Assembly: GCF_020621385.1 (NCBI RefSeq)
Contig: NZ_JAESVA010000001.1
Span: 186,001-250,000, forward strand
DNA from: Acidisoma cellulosilyticum
GTDB lineage: Bacteria; Pseudomonadota; Alphaproteobacteria; Acetobacterales; Acetobacteraceae
Length of the DNA: 64,000 nt
Direction of reading: 5' to 3'
In this document: positions 53,820-64,000 of the stretch, piece after piece
Layout: every line of letters starts with the position of its first letter
How positions within the stretch are numbered: position 1 is the first letter of the stretch
Position numbers and translations under genes: made by a program
The notes under the pieces: model-generated
Databases searched by the model: none
The model's input: only the letters and a program-made list of their open reading frames with translations
What the model was told of the DNA's origin: nothing

Positions 53820-55270
53820 GCGCCCACCGCACCGGCAGCGCGACGGCCGGGCTGGGCTTGCTGGCCCTGAAGCGCCTGCAACTGCGCCGGAAGGGCATTG
53901 GCCCAGGCGGTGATATTGCCGGCACCGAGGCAGACGACGATATCGCCCGGCTGCGCCATGGCATGAACCATCTCCGCCAGATGATCGGGCGAGGGCAAAG
54001 GCACCACGCTGCGATGGCCACGGGCACGCAGACCGTCCACCAGCGCATCCCGGTCGATGCCGGCGATCGGCGCCTCACCGGCCGCGTAAACGTCGGCCAC
54101 GATCACCGTGCCCGCGTCATTCATGCAGGCGCAGAAATCCTCGAACAAGGACTGCAAGCGCGTAAAGCGATGCGGCTGCACGACCGCGATGACGTTGCGG
54201 CCGCCGGCCTGACGCGCCGCCTTCAAGACCGCCGCGATCTCAACCGGGTGATGGCCGTAATCGTCGATGACGGTGATGCCGCCGGTCTCACCCGTCTTGG
54301 TGAAGCGACGCTTGACGCCACGGAAAGCCGCCAGCGACTGACGCAAAGCCGTCTCACCGATTTCCATCTCAACGCCGACCGCGATAGCGGCAAGCGCGTT
54401 CGACACATTGTGCTGACCGAGCATGGGCAGCCGGAACGGCCCCATGCGGCGCTGGCGGTTGCGCAGACGGTCGGTGATGACGACCTCGAAATTGGCGCCG
54501 TTTTTATCCATGATCAAACGTTCCGCGCGCACATCGGCCTGCGGGCTGAACCCGTAGGTGATGATGCGATGATCGGACAGGCGCGGGATCATCTGCTGCA
54601 CGGCCGGATGATCGACGCAAAGAACAGCGAAGCCGTAGAAGGGAATATTACCGACGAACTGGCGGTAGCCCGCCTCCATCGCTTCCTGATTGCCCCAGTG
54701 ATCGAGATGCTCGGGGTCCATATTAGTGACGACCGAGATGACCGCCGGCAGACGCAGAAAGCTGCCGTCGCTTTCATCGGCCTCGACCACCATCCAGTCG
54801 CCGGCACCAAGCCGCGTATTGGTGCCATAGGCGTTGATGATGCCACCGTTGATGACGGTGGGATCGAGCCCCGCACCTTCCAGCACCGCCGCGATCAGGC
54901 TCGTCGTCGTCGTCTTGCCATGCGTGCCACCGATCGCGACCGACCAGCGCAGACGCATGAGCTCGGCCAGCATTTCCGCCCGGCGCACGACGGGAATAAG
55001 CTTCGCCCGCGCCGCCTGCACTTCCGGATTATCCGCCTTCACGGCGGTTGAAACGACAACCACCTGCGCCTTGCGCAGGTTCTTGGCGTCATGACCGATG
55101 GAAACCTCGATCCCCTCGCCGCGCAGCCGCTTCACATTGGCCGATTCGGCAATGTCGCTGCCTTGCACCGAATAGCCGAGATTATGCAGGACCTCGGCGA
55201 TCCCGGACATGCCGATACCCCCGATCCCGACGAAATGGATGGTTCCGATCGTAAGCGGAAGCGCCCTCAT
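53816..55270 (-). CDS. murC: UDP-N-acetylmuramate--L-alanine ligase
   Basis: 484 residues. It has the N-terminal UDP-binding motif [17 protein letters not shown], the ATP loop [13 protein letters not shown] and [12 protein letters not shown]. It adds the first peptide residue, L-alanine, to UDP-MurNAc. Overlaps murG and murB by 4 bp each. Confidence 0.98.
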   Translation of the reverse strand: MRALPLTIGTIHFVGIGGIGMSGIAEVLHNLGYSVQGSDIAESANVKRLRGEGIEVSIGHDAKNLRKAQVVVVSTAVKADNPEVQAARAKLIPVVRRAEMLAELMRLRWSVAIGGTHGKTTTTSLIAAVLEGAGLDPTVINGGIINAYGTNTRLGAGDWMVVEADESDGSFLRLPAVISVVTNMDPEHLDHWGNQEAMEAGYRQFVGNIPFYGFAVLCVDHPAVQQMIPRLSDHRIITYGFSPQADVRAERLIMDKNGANFEVVITDRLRNRQRRMGPFRLPMLGQHNVSNALAAIAVGVEMEIGETALRQSLAAFRGVKRRFTKTGETGGITVIDDYGHHPVEIAAVLKAARQAGGRNVIAVVQPHRFTRLQSLFEDFCACMNDAGTVIVADVYAAGEAPIAGIDRDALVDGLRARGHRSVVPLPSPDHLAEMVHAMAQPGDIVVCLGAGNITAWANALPAQLQALQGQQAQPGRRAAGAVGA

Positions 55271-56388
55271 GACTGCGTCTCCCGCACCATAGACTGTTCA
55301 ACCAAATCCGCGAGCAGCGCCACGGCATCCGCCCGCGCGATAGTACGCGCGGCGAGCGACGCGGCGGCAAGCGCGGGCGTATTCTCCAGCAGCGCCGTCA
55401 ATTGCGCCGACACGGCCTCCACCGTGAAACGCGGCTGCGGCAAAACCCAGGCGGCACCCGCCTGTTCCAAAATAGCGGCATTGGCCGACTGGTGATCGTC
55501 GATCGCACTCGGCAGCGGCACCAGCAAAGCGGGCCGGCCGGTTACCGTGAGTTCGGCGGTGGTGGAGGCACCGGCGCGCGCAATCACCAGATGCGCCGAG
55601 GCCAGACGCTGAGCCATATCCGCGAAAAACGGAGAAACCTCGGCCGCGATACCGGCACTCTCATAGGCAGCGCGCACCCGCGCGCCGTCTTCCTGCCGGG
55701 CCTGCTGTACCACGCGCAGCCGCGCCCGGACGTCGGCCGGCAATGCGATCAGCGCCTGCGGCACGATATCGCTCAAGACCTTTGCCCCGAGCGATCCGCC
55801 CGTAACGAGAAGGTTGATCGGTCCATTCGGCAGGGGCGCTTCGTACGGTGCGTCCGCGAGTGCGGCGATGGCGGGCCTTACCGGATTGCCGGTAACGACC
55901 GTGCGCACGCCGGCGGGAATGCGCGTCGTGCCAGCCGCACTCAGCGCGAGAACGGAAACGCGTTTCGCGAGGCTGCGATTGGCACGGCCAAGCACGGCAT
56001 TCTGTTCATGCAGGATGATCGGCGTCCTCTGACCGCTCAGCTTGGCGGCGACGATCGGCGGCACGCAGGGATAGCCACCGAAGCCCACGATGGCACCGGG
56101 CTGGAGGGTGCGGAGAAGCCTCGCCGCCACGATCGTGCCGGCCGCAAGGGCCGCCGTCGCCTTGATACCCTTGATAACGCCACGACCGGCAATGCCCGCG
56201 CCCGGCAAAACATGGCGGTCGCCATCGGCGAAAGCGTCAGAGCCACGACCGGCCGAACGGCCGTCGGTCATCAGCACCGGACGATAGCCACGACCCGCCA
56301 TCGCATGGGCCAGCGCTTCGGCCGGGAAGAAATGACCACCGGTGCCGCCGGCCGCGATGACGACGGGGATCACGCGCGGGCCTCTCAT
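55267..56388 (-). CDS. murG: UDP-N-acetylglucosamine--MurNAc-pentapeptide transferase MurG
   Basis: 373 residues, GT28 family. The first glycine loop [16 protein letters not shown], the donor-site [14 protein letters not shown] and [20 protein letters not shown] are intact. It converts lipid I to lipid II at the cytoplasmic face of the membrane. The ATG overlaps the ftsW stop by 4 bp. Confidence 0.97.
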   Translation of the reverse strand: MRGPRVIPVVIAAGGTGGHFFPAEALAHAMAGRGYRPVLMTDGRSAGRGSDAFADGDRHVLPGAGIAGRGVIKGIKATAALAAGTIVAARLLRTLQPGAIVGFGGYPCVPPIVAAKLSGQRTPIILHEQNAVLGRANRSLAKRVSVLALSAAGTTRIPAGVRTVVTGNPVRPAIAALADAPYEAPLPNGPINLLVTGGSLGAKVLSDIVPQALIALPADVRARLRVVQQARQEDGARVRAAYESAGIAAEVSPFFADMAQRLASAHLVIARAGASTTAELTVTGRPALLVPLPSAIDDHQSANAAILEQAGAAWVLPQPRFTVEAVSAQLTALLENTPALAAASLAARTIARADAVALLADLVEQSMVRETQS

Positions 56389-57506
56389 GTGCGTTCTCCC
56401 GCGACGCGCCGGCGCGTCAGCGCCAGCAGCATGCCCATTTCCAGCGCGACAGACAGCGCCGATGAGCCGCCATAGGAGATGAAGGGCAAGGTCATGCCCT
56501 TGGTCGGGATGAGTTCAAGCGAAGAGGCCATGTTGATGAAGGCCTGCAGGCCGAAGCTCATGAGAATGCCGGCGGCGGCGAGCAGCACGAACTGATCGTT
56601 CTCGGCGACGAGACGAAGCAACCCGCGCAGCACGATGGCCCCGAAGATGAACAGGATGAACAGGCAGACGACGAGGCCGAATTCCTCGCCCGCCACCGCG
56701 AAGACGAAATCGGCATGAGCGTCGGGCAGGATATCCTTGACCATGCCCTCACCCGGGCCACGGCCGAGCAACCCGCCATTGCCGAAAGCCTGCAGCGCCG
56801 TCAGCGCCTGATAGGCGGTCTGTTGCGTCGGATGCAGGAAGCGCTCCACACGGATATGCACATGCGGCATCAGGAAGAAGGCGGCGATGAAGCTCACGAC
56901 CAGCATGGCGGCGGCTGCCAGGACGAGGCCGACATTGAGCCCGTCCAGAAACAACTGCGCCAGGAACACGATGCTGACGACGGCCAGCATGCCGATATCC
57001 GGCTGAGACTTCAGCAGCAGCGCAATCACCGCATAGAGGGCGACCGCCAGAAGACGGCCGGGGAATTTCTCTGTCCTGCGCGCTTCGACCAGAAGCCCGG
57101 CGGTGACGACGGCGAAGAACGGCTTCAGAAACTCGCTCGGCTGCAAGGACAGAAGCGGAAGATTGATCCAGCGGCGCGCGCCCTTGATCTCGGCCCCATG
57201 CACAAGGGTGAAGGCCGTCAGCAGAACCGCGATGAAGGTGCCGATCAGGGCCAGCCAGCGGATGCCCTTGGGCGGCAGCATGGACACACCGATGACGATG
57301 CCCCCGGCAATGGCAAGGAAGGCGACCTGCTTCAGGATCAGCATGTCGCGCGGATCGCCGATGCGATGGGCGACCGCCGGGCTGGAGGCGAGCACCAGCA
57401 CATAGCCGAAGCCGATCAGCGTGCCGATGCAGACCAGCGTCCAGCGATCGACCGTCCACCACCAGCGGCCAAAAAGAGAGGTATCGGTGCGCGACAGAGA
57501 GGGCAT
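56385..57506 (-). CDS. ftsW: Septal peptidoglycan glycosyltransferase FtsW
   Basis: 373 residues with about ten membrane helices, SEDS family. Conserved stretches LLSLQPSEFLKPFFAVV, GNGGLLGRGPGEG and LPFISYGGSSALSVA are present. It polymerises lipid II at the septum with its partner FtsI, encoded at the start of this cluster. The start overlaps the murD stop by 1 bp (TGATG). Confidence 0.97.
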   Translation of the reverse strand: MPSLSRTDTSLFGRWWWTVDRWTLVCIGTLIGFGYVLVLASSPAVAHRIGDPRDMLILKQVAFLAIAGGIVIGVSMLPPKGIRWLALIGTFIAVLLTAFTLVHGAEIKGARRWINLPLLSLQPSEFLKPFFAVVTAGLLVEARRTEKFPGRLLAVALYAVIALLLKSQPDIGMLAVVSIVFLAQLFLDGLNVGLVLAAAAMLVVSFIAAFFLMPHVHIRVERFLHPTQQTAYQALTALQAFGNGGLLGRGPGEGMVKDILPDAHADFVFAVAGEEFGLVVCLFILFIFGAIVLRGLLRLVAENDQFVLLAAAGILMSFGLQAFINMASSLELIPTKGMTLPFISYGGSSALSVALEMGMLLALTRRRVAGERT

Positions 57507-58843
57507 CAGGCAGCCTCTCCTTGGCAGGTGGATGGGCGCAAAGCGGCCACGAGTTCCGCGAAACGATCGCCGCGCGCTTCGAAGCCCGAGAACTGATCCC
57601 AGCTTGCCGTCGCCGGCGACAGCAGCACGACCGGCGCGCCGAGCGCACGCGCCTTCGCGAAGGCTGCCGGCACGGCGGCGTCCAGGGTTTCCGCCATGTG
57701 GAAGGGAACGTTATGAGCGGCGAGCGTTTCGGCGAATTGCGGGGCGTCCTGCCCGATCAGCTCGACATGAGCGATGCGCGGGAAGAAGGACGCAAGCGGC
57801 GCGATACCGCCGGCCTTGGCGATGCCGCCGGCGATCCAGACAATGCGGTCGTAACAGCCGAGCGCGCGGGCCGCGGCATCGGCATTCGTCGCTTTGCTGT
57901 CGTTGATGAAGATGATGCCGTCTTGGCTGCCTACGCGCGCCTGGCGATGCGGCAGGCCGGGATAGGTGCGGATGCCTTGGGCGATCGCGTCATCCGAAAC
58001 GCCGAGTGCTCGGGCCAAGGCAGTCGCGGCTGCCGCGTTCTGCGCATTGTGTTCGCCCGGAAGCGCCAGCGCGCCGGTCGCCTGTCCGATGCCGCTGATT
58101 TTCACCACGCGCATCGGCCCTTGGGACTCGAGAGACTCCGCCATCGCCACCGAACGCGCGTCATCAACGCCGACCACGGCGGTGTCATCAGCCGTCTGAC
58201 GCGCAAAAACTGCACGTTTTACAGCTGCATAGCGGTCCATGTTGCCATGGCGCTCGAAATGATCGGGGCTCAGATTCAGCATTGCCGCTGTAGAGAACCG
58301 GAGAGTCGCGATTCGCTCCAACATGTAAGACGACATTTCCAGAACATAGACGCCGTCATCGGGCAGCAACGGCAGCGCGAGCGAGGCGGGGCCGAGATTG
58401 CCGCCAGCCGCTGTTGGCACGCCAGACTCGGTCAGAATATGCGCGAGCAAGGCGGTCGTCGTTGACTTGCCATTGGTGCCGGTGACGCCGGCGAAGTGCG
58501 CCTTAGAGCCCGCCTTTCGCACGGCCTGATAAAGAAGCTCCGCATCACTCAGAATCGGCACGTTTTTCGCGATGGCACGTGCAGCGACAGGATGCGGTTG
58601 CGGCAAGCTGTGCGGAATGCCCGGCGACAGCACCAGCGCATCATAGGCGAAGTCACCCGCCATCAGATCAGAGAGCGTAAAGCCTTCGCCGGCAGCGGCG
58701 GTCCGCGCCGCCTCACCGTCATCCCACAACGCGACCTCGGCCCCCATGGCGCGCAACGCGCGCGCCGCCGGCAGACCGTTCTTGCCCAGGCCCAAAATCG
58801 CGAAACGTGCGCCCGCGAAGAGGTTTGCAGGGAAACCCGTCAT
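57506..58843 (-). CDS. murD: UDP-N-acetylmuramoylalanine--D-glutamate ligase
   Basis: 445 residues. Rossmann start [20 protein letters not shown] loop [13 protein letters not shown] and [17 protein letters not shown] are typical of MurD. It adds D-glutamate to UDP-MurNAc-L-Ala. The ATG at 58843 overlaps the mraY stop by 4 bp. Confidence 0.97.
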   Translation of the reverse strand: MTGFPANLFAGARFAILGLGKNGLPAARALRAMGAEVALWDDGEAARTAAAGEGFTLSDLMAGDFAYDALVLSPGIPHSLPQPHPVAARAIAKNVPILSDAELLYQAVRKAGSKAHFAGVTGTNGKSTTTALLAHILTESGVPTAAGGNLGPASLALPLLPDDGVYVLEMSSYMLERIATLRFSTAAMLNLSPDHFERHGNMDRYAAVKRAVFARQTADDTAVVGVDDARSVAMAESLESQGPMRVVKISGIGQATGALALPGEHNAQNAAAATALARALGVSDDAIAQGIRTYPGLPHRQARVGSQDGIIFINDSKATNADAAARALGCYDRIVWIAGGIAKAGGIAPLASFFPRIAHVELIGQDAPQFAETLAAHNVPFHMAETLDAAVPAAFAKARALGAPVVLLSPATASWDQFSGFEARGDRFAELVAALRPSTCQGEAA

Positions 58844-59928
58844 CGGATCTTCAAGGTCGCGAGACCGACCAGCGCCAGGATCATCGACACGATCCAGAAG
58901 CGGATGACGATGGTGGGTTCGGCCCAGCCCTTCTTCTCGAAATGGTGGTGCAGCGGCGCCATCAGGAAGACGCGCCTGCCGGTCCGCTTGAACCAGAAGA
59001 CCTGGATGATTACGGAAAGCGTTTCGACGACGAACAGACCTCCGACGATGGCGAGCACGATTTCATGCTTGGTCGCGACCGCAATGGCCGCGAGCGCGCC
59101 ACCCATGGCCAGGCTGCCGGTATCGCCCATGAAGACCGCCGCAGGGGGCGCGTTGAACCACAGGAAGCCGAGGCCTGCCCCGATCAGCGCAGAGCAGAAC
59201 ACGGCAAGCTCACCCGAACCCGTGACGAAAGGCAGTTCCAGATAGCCCGCGAAGATGCGGTTACCGACGAGATAGGCAATGAGCGCGAAGACGCCGGCGA
59301 CGATGATCGTCGGCACCATGGCGAGACCGTCGAGCCCGTCGGTCAGGTTCACGGCATTCGACGCGCCCATCATCACCAGCATTCCGAAGAGCGGGAAGAA
59401 GATACCGAGGGGAATGAGCACGCTTTTGAAGTCGGGAATGGAAATTCCGCTGCCCAGATCGCCGCCGATATGGACCATGATCCAGATCGAAGCGAGCAGG
59501 CCGATGCCGGCCTGGCCGACCAGCTTGAGGCGACCCGACAGGCCCTTGGTATTGCGCTTGGAGACCTTGAGATAGTCATCCGCAAAGCCCAGCGCGCCGT
59601 AGCCGAGCGTCACGAAGAGCGTCGACCAGACATAAGGATTGGCAAGATCGGTCCAGAGCAGCGTCGAGATGGTCAGCGCACTCAGGATCAGGACGCCGCC
59701 CATGGTGGGCGTCCCTTTCTTTTCGACCAGATGACGCTCAGGCCCATCCAGGCGGATCGGCTGCCCCTGTTTCTGCAGGCGGCGGAGCATGCGGATGACG
59801 CGCGGTCCCATCACGAAGCTGAGCACCAGCGACGTCAGGCAGGCGCCGCCCGACCGGAAGGTCAAATAGCGGATCAGGTTCAGGATATGCAGATGGTCCG
59901 CATAGGGCAGCAGCAGGTTGTAGAACAT
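58840..59928 (-). CDS. mraY: Phospho-MurNAc-pentapeptide transferase MraY
   Basis: 362 residues, about ten membrane helices. [13 protein letters not shown], the Asp pair in [24 protein letters not shown] and the His-rich [11 protein letters not shown] loop are diagnostic. It transfers phospho-MurNAc-pentapeptide to undecaprenyl phosphate, giving lipid I. Overlaps murF by 1 bp. Confidence 0.98.
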   Translation of the reverse strand: MFYNLLLPYADHLHILNLIRYLTFRSGGACLTSLVLSFVMGPRVIRMLRRLQKQGQPIRLDGPERHLVEKKGTPTMGGVLILSALTISTLLWTDLANPYVWSTLFVTLGYGALGFADDYLKVSKRNTKGLSGRLKLVGQAGIGLLASIWIMVHIGGDLGSGISIPDFKSVLIPLGIFFPLFGMLVMMGASNAVNLTDGLDGLAMVPTIIVAGVFALIAYLVGNRIFAGYLELPFVTGSGELAVFCSALIGAGLGFLWFNAPPAAVFMGDTGSLAMGGALAAIAVATKHEIVLAIVGGLFVVETLSVIIQVFWFKRTGRRVFLMAPLHHHFEKKGWAEPTIVIRFWIVSMILALVGLATLKIR

Positions 59929-61316
59929 CAGCCAGGCTCCTCAGTCTCGGCTCGGACGGGGAGCGCGTTGATAATGATCGCCATGCGGCTGCCAAGACTG
60001 CCCTTGACCAGAATTGCATCTTCGGCGCGCAGGGCAGCTACCACCAAAGGCGCCAATTCGGCGGAAGTGAGGGTATGGGCGGCTCGTTGCCATTCCGGCA
60101 CGGACTCATAAAGCCGCTTCATTTCAGGACCGCAGGCAAAGAGCAGATCGGCATGGGCGATGACGTCCGGCAGCAGGGCAAGATGCTCGGCTGCACTCGC
60201 CTCTCCCAACTCGCGCATGTCGCCGAGGACCGCGATGCGGCGGCGCGCCGGCTGAAGGGCCAGCACCGCAAGCGCCGCCCGCACCGAAGGGCCGGAGGCA
60301 TTGTAGCTTTCGTCGAGCAGCAGCGCCTCGCCATCGGGCAGGGTCAGCCGGCGGCGCGCACCGCGACCGCTGACGGCAGAAAACCCGTCCAGCGCAGCCG
60401 AGGCATGATGCGGGTCGAGGCCCATGGCGACAGCGGCTGCGATCGCGGCGACGGCGTTCAGCGCCATATGTTCGCCCGGCGCGGCGAGCCGGAAGCTCAG
60501 CGGCATACCGTCCAAGCTCATCGAGACGGACGCGCCATCGGCATCGCTATTGACCGCCACAAGTCTTGCCTTGGCCGTTTCCGACTTGCCGAAACGAATG
60601 ACGCGATGCGCGCCGGCAGCCCCGGCCAAGGTCGCGAATTCCGGGCTGTCCGCCGGCAGAACGGCAATGCCGCCGGGCTCCAGCCCCGACAGGATAGCGG
60701 CTTTCTCGGCAGCGATGGCGGCCAGGCTGCCCATATGGCCGATATGGACCGACGCCACATTGGTGATGACCGCGACATGCGGCCGGGCGAGCGCGGCGAG
60801 CGGCGCGATCTCCCCCGGATGATTCATGCCGATCTCGGCAACGCAGAACCGGCTGTCACGCGGCATCCGCGCCAGCGTCAGCGGCACACCCCAATGATTG
60901 TTGTAGGAAGCGACCGCGGCATGGGTCGGCGCCTCGGCCGCCAAAATCCGCCGCAGCATCTCCTTGGTCGTGGTCTTGCCGACGCTGCCGGTGACGGCGA
61001 CCAGCTTGCCCGTGAAGCGGTCACGCGCGAAGCGGCCAAGGGCCGTCAGCCCATCCAGCGTATCGCCGACCCGCAGAAGCGCGGCCGAGGGCAGAACATC
61101 CGGCACATCATGATCGACCAATGCGCCACCGGCCCCGGCGGAGAGCGCCGACGCGACGAAGGCATGGCCGTCGCGGTTTTCGCCGTGCAAAGCCACGAAC
61201 AGATCGCCCTTGGCCACCGTGCGCGTGTCGATGGACAGGCCATTGGCGGCGAAGGGATGGGCCATGCGGCCGCCGGTCGCCGCGATCAGTTCCTCGGGCG
61301 TCCAAAGATCGGTCAT
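59928..61316 (-). CDS. murF: UDP-MurNAc-tripeptide--D-alanyl-D-alanine ligase
   Basis: 462 residues. ATP loop [27 protein letters not shown] and [18 protein letters not shown] mark MurF. It joins D-Ala-D-Ala, supplied by the ddl product of the same cluster, to the tripeptide. The ATG overlaps the murE stop by 4 bp. Confidence 0.97.
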   Translation of the reverse strand: MTDLWTPEELIAATGGRMAHPFAANGLSIDTRTVAKGDLFVALHGENRDGHAFVASALSAGAGGALVDHDVPDVLPSAALLRVGDTLDGLTALGRFARDRFTGKLVAVTGSVGKTTTKEMLRRILAAEAPTHAAVASYNNHWGVPLTLARMPRDSRFCVAEIGMNHPGEIAPLAALARPHVAVITNVASVHIGHMGSLAAIAAEKAAILSGLEPGGIAVLPADSPEFATLAGAAGAHRVIRFGKSETAKARLVAVNSDADGASVSMSLDGMPLSFRLAAPGEHMALNAVAAIAAAVAMGLDPHHASAALDGFSAVSGRGARRRLTLPDGEALLLDESYNASGPSVRAALAVLALQPARRRIAVLGDMRELGEASAAEHLALLPDVIAHADLLFACGPEMKRLYESVPEWQRAAHTLTSAELAPLVVAALRAEDAILVKGSLGSRMAIIINALPVRAETEEPG

Positions 61317-62812
61317 ACCGGCCGCCCCCCGACCAGACGGCGGACGACATCCACGTCATCGAAGGGCAGAACCTCACGGCCCAGGATCTGCCCCTGCTCA
61401 TGGCCCTTGCCGGCAACCACCATGACGTCGCCCGGACCAAGCAGGGCGAGCCCTGCCGCAATCGCCGCTTCGCGGCCGCCAACCTCGATCGCATCCGGTG
61501 CGCCGGTCATGACCTCGGCGCGGATCGTCGCCGCATTCTCGGTCCGCGGATTGTCGTCCGTCACGATGACGTGGTCGGCACCCAGACGCGCGGCTTCCGC
61601 CATCAGCGGGCGTTTACCACGATCCCGGTCGCCACCCGCCCCGAAAACGATGGCGAGGTTTCCCGTCGTGTGCGGACGGAGCGCCGACAAGACCCGCGAA
61701 ATGGCGTCCGGTGTATGGGCGTAATCGACATAGACGGCCGCACCGTTCGGCAGCGTCGCTGCCAGTTCCATCCGCCCGCGCACGCCGACCAGAAGCGGCA
61801 GCCGGTCGAAGACCGCCGTATCGCCAAGAAGCAGGATGATGGCTGCGGCCAGAAGCGCATTATCGGCCTGGAAGCGGCCGGGCAGAGCGAGTTTCACCTC
61901 GAAACGGCGCCCGCCGACCGACAGATCCAACCGCTGGCCGTCCGGCTCGGGCGTCGCCCGATGCAACTGGATCAGGCTGCCGCCTTCGCCCACCGTGCCG
62001 TAGTTCAGGCCACGCTGAACTGCCACATAGGCGAGTTGGCTGCGGCTTTCCTCATCCAGCGTCATGGCAGCGACGACCGGCGCACCCTGGGGCAGAATCT
62101 CCGTGAACAGGCGCAGCTTGGCAGCGCGGTAAGCTTCCATGCTGCCGTGATAATCCAGATGATCACGCGTCAGATTGGTGAAGGCCGCGGCGGAAAGGCG
62201 CAGCCCGTCGAGCCGGAACTGGTCCAGCCCATGGGACGAGGCCTCGACCGCCGCATGCTGGATGCCCGCGCGGGCCAGCGCCGCCATGGTATTGGCGATG
62301 GAGACCGGGTCCGGCGTCGTCAGCCCGGCACCCTGGGGGAAGCCCGGAGCGACGAGGCCGAGGGTGCCGAGCGAGGCCGCCGGATGACCGCCGAAGGTCC
62401 AGAGCTGGCGCAGGAAATCCGCCGTGCTGGTCTTGCCGTTGGTGCCGGTGACGGCCGCGATGCGATGCGGCTGGGTGCCGGCAAGGCTTGCCGCCATGAT
62501 TGCCAATCTGCGGCGCGGCTGTGCATCGAAAATGACCGGGCGCGGTGGCACGCCGGCCGGCCAATGGGTGCCGGGCGGCGCCAGAATGGCGGCTGCCCCC
62601 TGGGCCACCGCATCGGCGATGTAATCCCGCCCGTCGCGGGTCTGGCCCGGCAGAGCCGCGAAGATGAAGCCGGGGCCGACATCCTGGCTATTGGCCGTGA
62701 TGCCGGCCACTTCCACACCGGAGGAACCGCTCGGCGCGTTAGCGGCTAGCGAGCGCGTGGGACGAAGGGCGCCCTGCGCGTAGGCGCCCTGCATGAGATC
62801 AATGAGTCGCAT
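61313..62812 (-). CDS. murE: UDP-MurNAc-dipeptide--2,6-diaminopimelate ligase
   Basis: 499 residues from the ATG at 62812, chosen because the protein then begins MRLIDLMQG as in homologues and overlaps ftsI by 14 bp. ATP loop VTGTNGKTSTADFL is present. The specificity motif DDNPRTE near the C-terminus indicates meso-diaminopimelate as the third residue, so the peptidoglycan is the usual Gram-negative type. Confidence 0.97.
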   Translation of the reverse strand: MRLIDLMQGAYAQGALRPTRSLAANAPSGSSGVEVAGITANSQDVGPGFIFAALPGQTRDGRDYIADAVAQGAAAILAPPGTHWPAGVPPRPVIFDAQPRRRLAIMAASLAGTQPHRIAAVTGTNGKTSTADFLRQLWTFGGHPAASLGTLGLVAPGFPQGAGLTTPDPVSIANTMAALARAGIQHAAVEASSHGLDQFRLDGLRLSAAAFTNLTRDHLDYHGSMEAYRAAKLRLFTEILPQGAPVVAAMTLDEESRSQLAYVAVQRGLNYGTVGEGGSLIQLHRATPEPDGQRLDLSVGGRRFEVKLALPGRFQADNALLAAAIILLLGDTAVFDRLPLLVGVRGRMELAATLPNGAAVYVDYAHTPDAISRVLSALRPHTTGNLAIVFGAGGDRDRGKRPLMAEAARLGADHVIVTDDNPRTENAATIRAEVMTGAPDAIEVGGREAAIAAGLALLGPGDVMVVAGKGHEQGQILGREVLPFDDVDVVRRLVGGRPV

Positions 62813-64000
62813 CGGCTGAAGCCGGCGCCGGGACGCGATACATCGCGTCATGCCGCAGGTTTTTCACCGTGCTGGCAGGCGTCGTCCATTTTGTATCCTG
62901 CGCGACACGCGCGATGCCACCACGCTTGGTCGGATGCGCGGGCTTGTCCATTGCGTTCGGGTCGTCAGGCTCTCCGGGATTGTTGGGACCATAGACGACG
63001 GCACCGGGCGGCGCCGGATAAGGATGCGGGAAATCGAGTTGCTGATTGATCTCAGCGACATTGTCGAAGCGCGGCATGACGTTCAGCATCGGTCCGATGC
63101 GGCCAATGATATGGCTGACCGCCGGGCCCGCCATCCAGCCGCCTGTGGTATAGCCATGCGTCTCAGCCGTCGCATGGCCCGAATCGATCGCGACATAGAC
63201 GACGTAGCGCGGCGCGTAGATCGGGAATGCCGCGACGAAGGAGCTGTAATTGGTGTGCTTCTTGTAGCCGCCGTGCTCGGACACCTTCTGCGCCGTGCCG
63301 GTTTTGGCGCCCACGAAATAGCCCGGCACGTCACCGAACTCACCCGTCCCGCTGGTCACGATATAGCGCATGATCTTGCGCATTATATCCGACGTCGATG
63401 TCTGCATGACGGTCGTACCCTGGATCGGCGGGTCGCCGATATTCTGAGCTAGGAGCGTCGGCTTATAGAGCGTGCCGCCGTTGACGATCGCGACCGCGGT
63501 ATTCGCGATATGCAGCGGCGTTTCGGCGATACCATTGCCGAAGGAGACGGTCATCAGCGTCGCCTTTCCCCAGGTGCTGGCAGGCTGCACCTGCGGCATC
63601 GCGGCTTCAGGCAACTGGATCGGCTCACGCGACATCAGGCCCAGCTTCTGCAGCCAGGCGCGCTGACGGTCCTTGCCGACCAGGAGCGAGATCCGCGAAG
63701 CGCCGATATTGGACGAGAGTTTCATGATGTCGCCGAGCTGCATCCAGACATGCTGCGGCTCGAAATCGGTGATGTGGAAACGACCGATCGGCAATGGATG
63801 GGTCGTGTTGAAATAGTCCCACATGTGAATGACATTGTCGTCCAGCGACATGCTGGCAGTCTGCAGCTTGAAGACCGAACCCGGCTCGTACGTGCCGGTT
63901 GCGCAGCGGTTGAAGCGCTCCGCATCCGTCGCCTGGGCAAGATCGTTGGCGTCATAATCGGGGATGCTGACCATGCCGAGGATCTGGCCGCTATTCGCAT
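62799..64000 (-). CDS. ftsI: Septal peptidoglycan transpeptidase FtsI (partial)
   Basis: About 400 codons, open to the right edge, so the N-terminal membrane helix and pedestal domain are missing. The transpeptidase domain is complete. The catalytic SxxK is in EPGSVFKLQT (Ser codon at 63876-63878), SxN is in LSSNIGASR and the KTG motif is in VGAKTGTAQK. It cross-links septal peptidoglycan with FtsW. A Pro/Asn-rich C-terminal tail of about 70 residues follows the domain. ftsL and mraW/mraZ would be expected beyond the edge. Confidence 0.95.
   Translation of the reverse strand, partial: ANSGQILGMVSIPDYDANDLAQATDAERFNRCATGTYEPGSVFKLQTASMSLDDNVIHMWDYFNTTHPLPIGRFHITDFEPQHVWMQLGDIMKLSSNIGASRISLLVGKDRQRAWLQKLGLMSREPIQLPEAAMPQVQPASTWGKATLMTVSFGNGIAETPLHIANTAVAIVNGGTLYKPTLLAQNIGDPPIQGTTVMQTSTSDIMRKIMRYIVTSGTGEFGDVPGYFVGAKTGTAQKVSEHGGYKKHTNYSSFVAAFPIYAPRYVVYVAIDSGHATAETHGYTTGGWMAGPAVSHIIGRIGPMLNVMPRFDNVAEINQQLDFPHPYPAPPGAVVYGPNNPGEPDDPNAMDKPAHPTKRGGIARVAQDTKWTTPASTVKNLRHDAMYRVPAPASADATH

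Noticed and set aside
60075..61724. Long plus-strand open frame (549 codons) opposite murF and murE
   Set aside because: Antisense shadow of two certain genes; no family features.
1..64000. CRISPR arrays, tRNA or rRNA genes, prophage or known defence systems
   Set aside because: No regularly spaced repeats, cloverleaf or T-loop patterns, phage structural genes or nuclease/helicase defence modules were seen. The YdaS-like domain is fused to CysD and is not a prophage remnant.

Overview
This is a high-GC window with the gene content of an alphaproteobacterium, most likely an acetic-acid-bacterium relative (Acetobacteraceae). That placement is inference. It rests on a Hint-domain protein with AIDA-like repeats, a fused hydantoinase A/B, a CysN-CysC fusion and a tightly overlapping alphaproteobacterial-type dcw cluster. 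No tRNA, rRNA, CRISPR array or intact insertion sequence was seen.

Left part (1-7.1 kb, all minus): a molybdenum hydroxylase (large subunit cut by the left edge, plus its 2Fe-2S subunit), a TauE/SafE-type exporter, and cysD-cysNC-cysQ for making PAPS and clearing PAP. CysD carries an extra N-terminal YdaS/Cro-like helix-turn-helix. A perfect 14-bp palindrome overlaps the -10 box of a predicted leaderless promoter directly in front of it.

7.1-17.0 kb (minus): a surface-glycan region. It holds a pectate-lyase-like beta-helix protein, two GT61-like glycosyltransferases, a PAPS-type sulfotransferase, an unrecognised protein, a GT4 and a GT2 enzyme. The first 5 kb is clearly more AT-rich than the rest of the window. 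A sulfotransferase upstream of the PAPS genes suggests a sulfated glycan.

17.2-31.7 kb: a fused hydantoinase/5-oxoprolinase (plus) converging on a GntR/HutC regulator. The hydantoinase and the molybdenum hydroxylase share an almost identical operator-like sequence, suggesting one regulon. Then follows a minus-strand housekeeping run: dienelactone hydrolase, rppH, ctpA, envC, gpmI, rlmH, rsfS, nadD and proA. A His-rich RlpA-like protein lies on plus.

32.0-48.0 kb: transketolase (plus) with a shared terminator against a 754-residue AIDA-repeat/Hint protein. A 967-bp AT-rich gap follows, holding a dispersed palindromic repeat and an orphan terminator-like hairpin. Next come an RND efflux pair with a small membrane protein, a stand-alone response regulator, treZ-glgX and an MFS transporter.

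48.1-64.0 kb (minus): the division and cell-wall cluster ftsI(partial)-murE-murF-mraY-murD-ftsW-murG-murC-murB-ddl-ftsQ-ftsA-ftsZ. Genes mostly overlap by 1-4 bp, and an intrinsic terminator follows ftsZ. It makes the lipid-linked peptidoglycan precursor and the core of the divisome.
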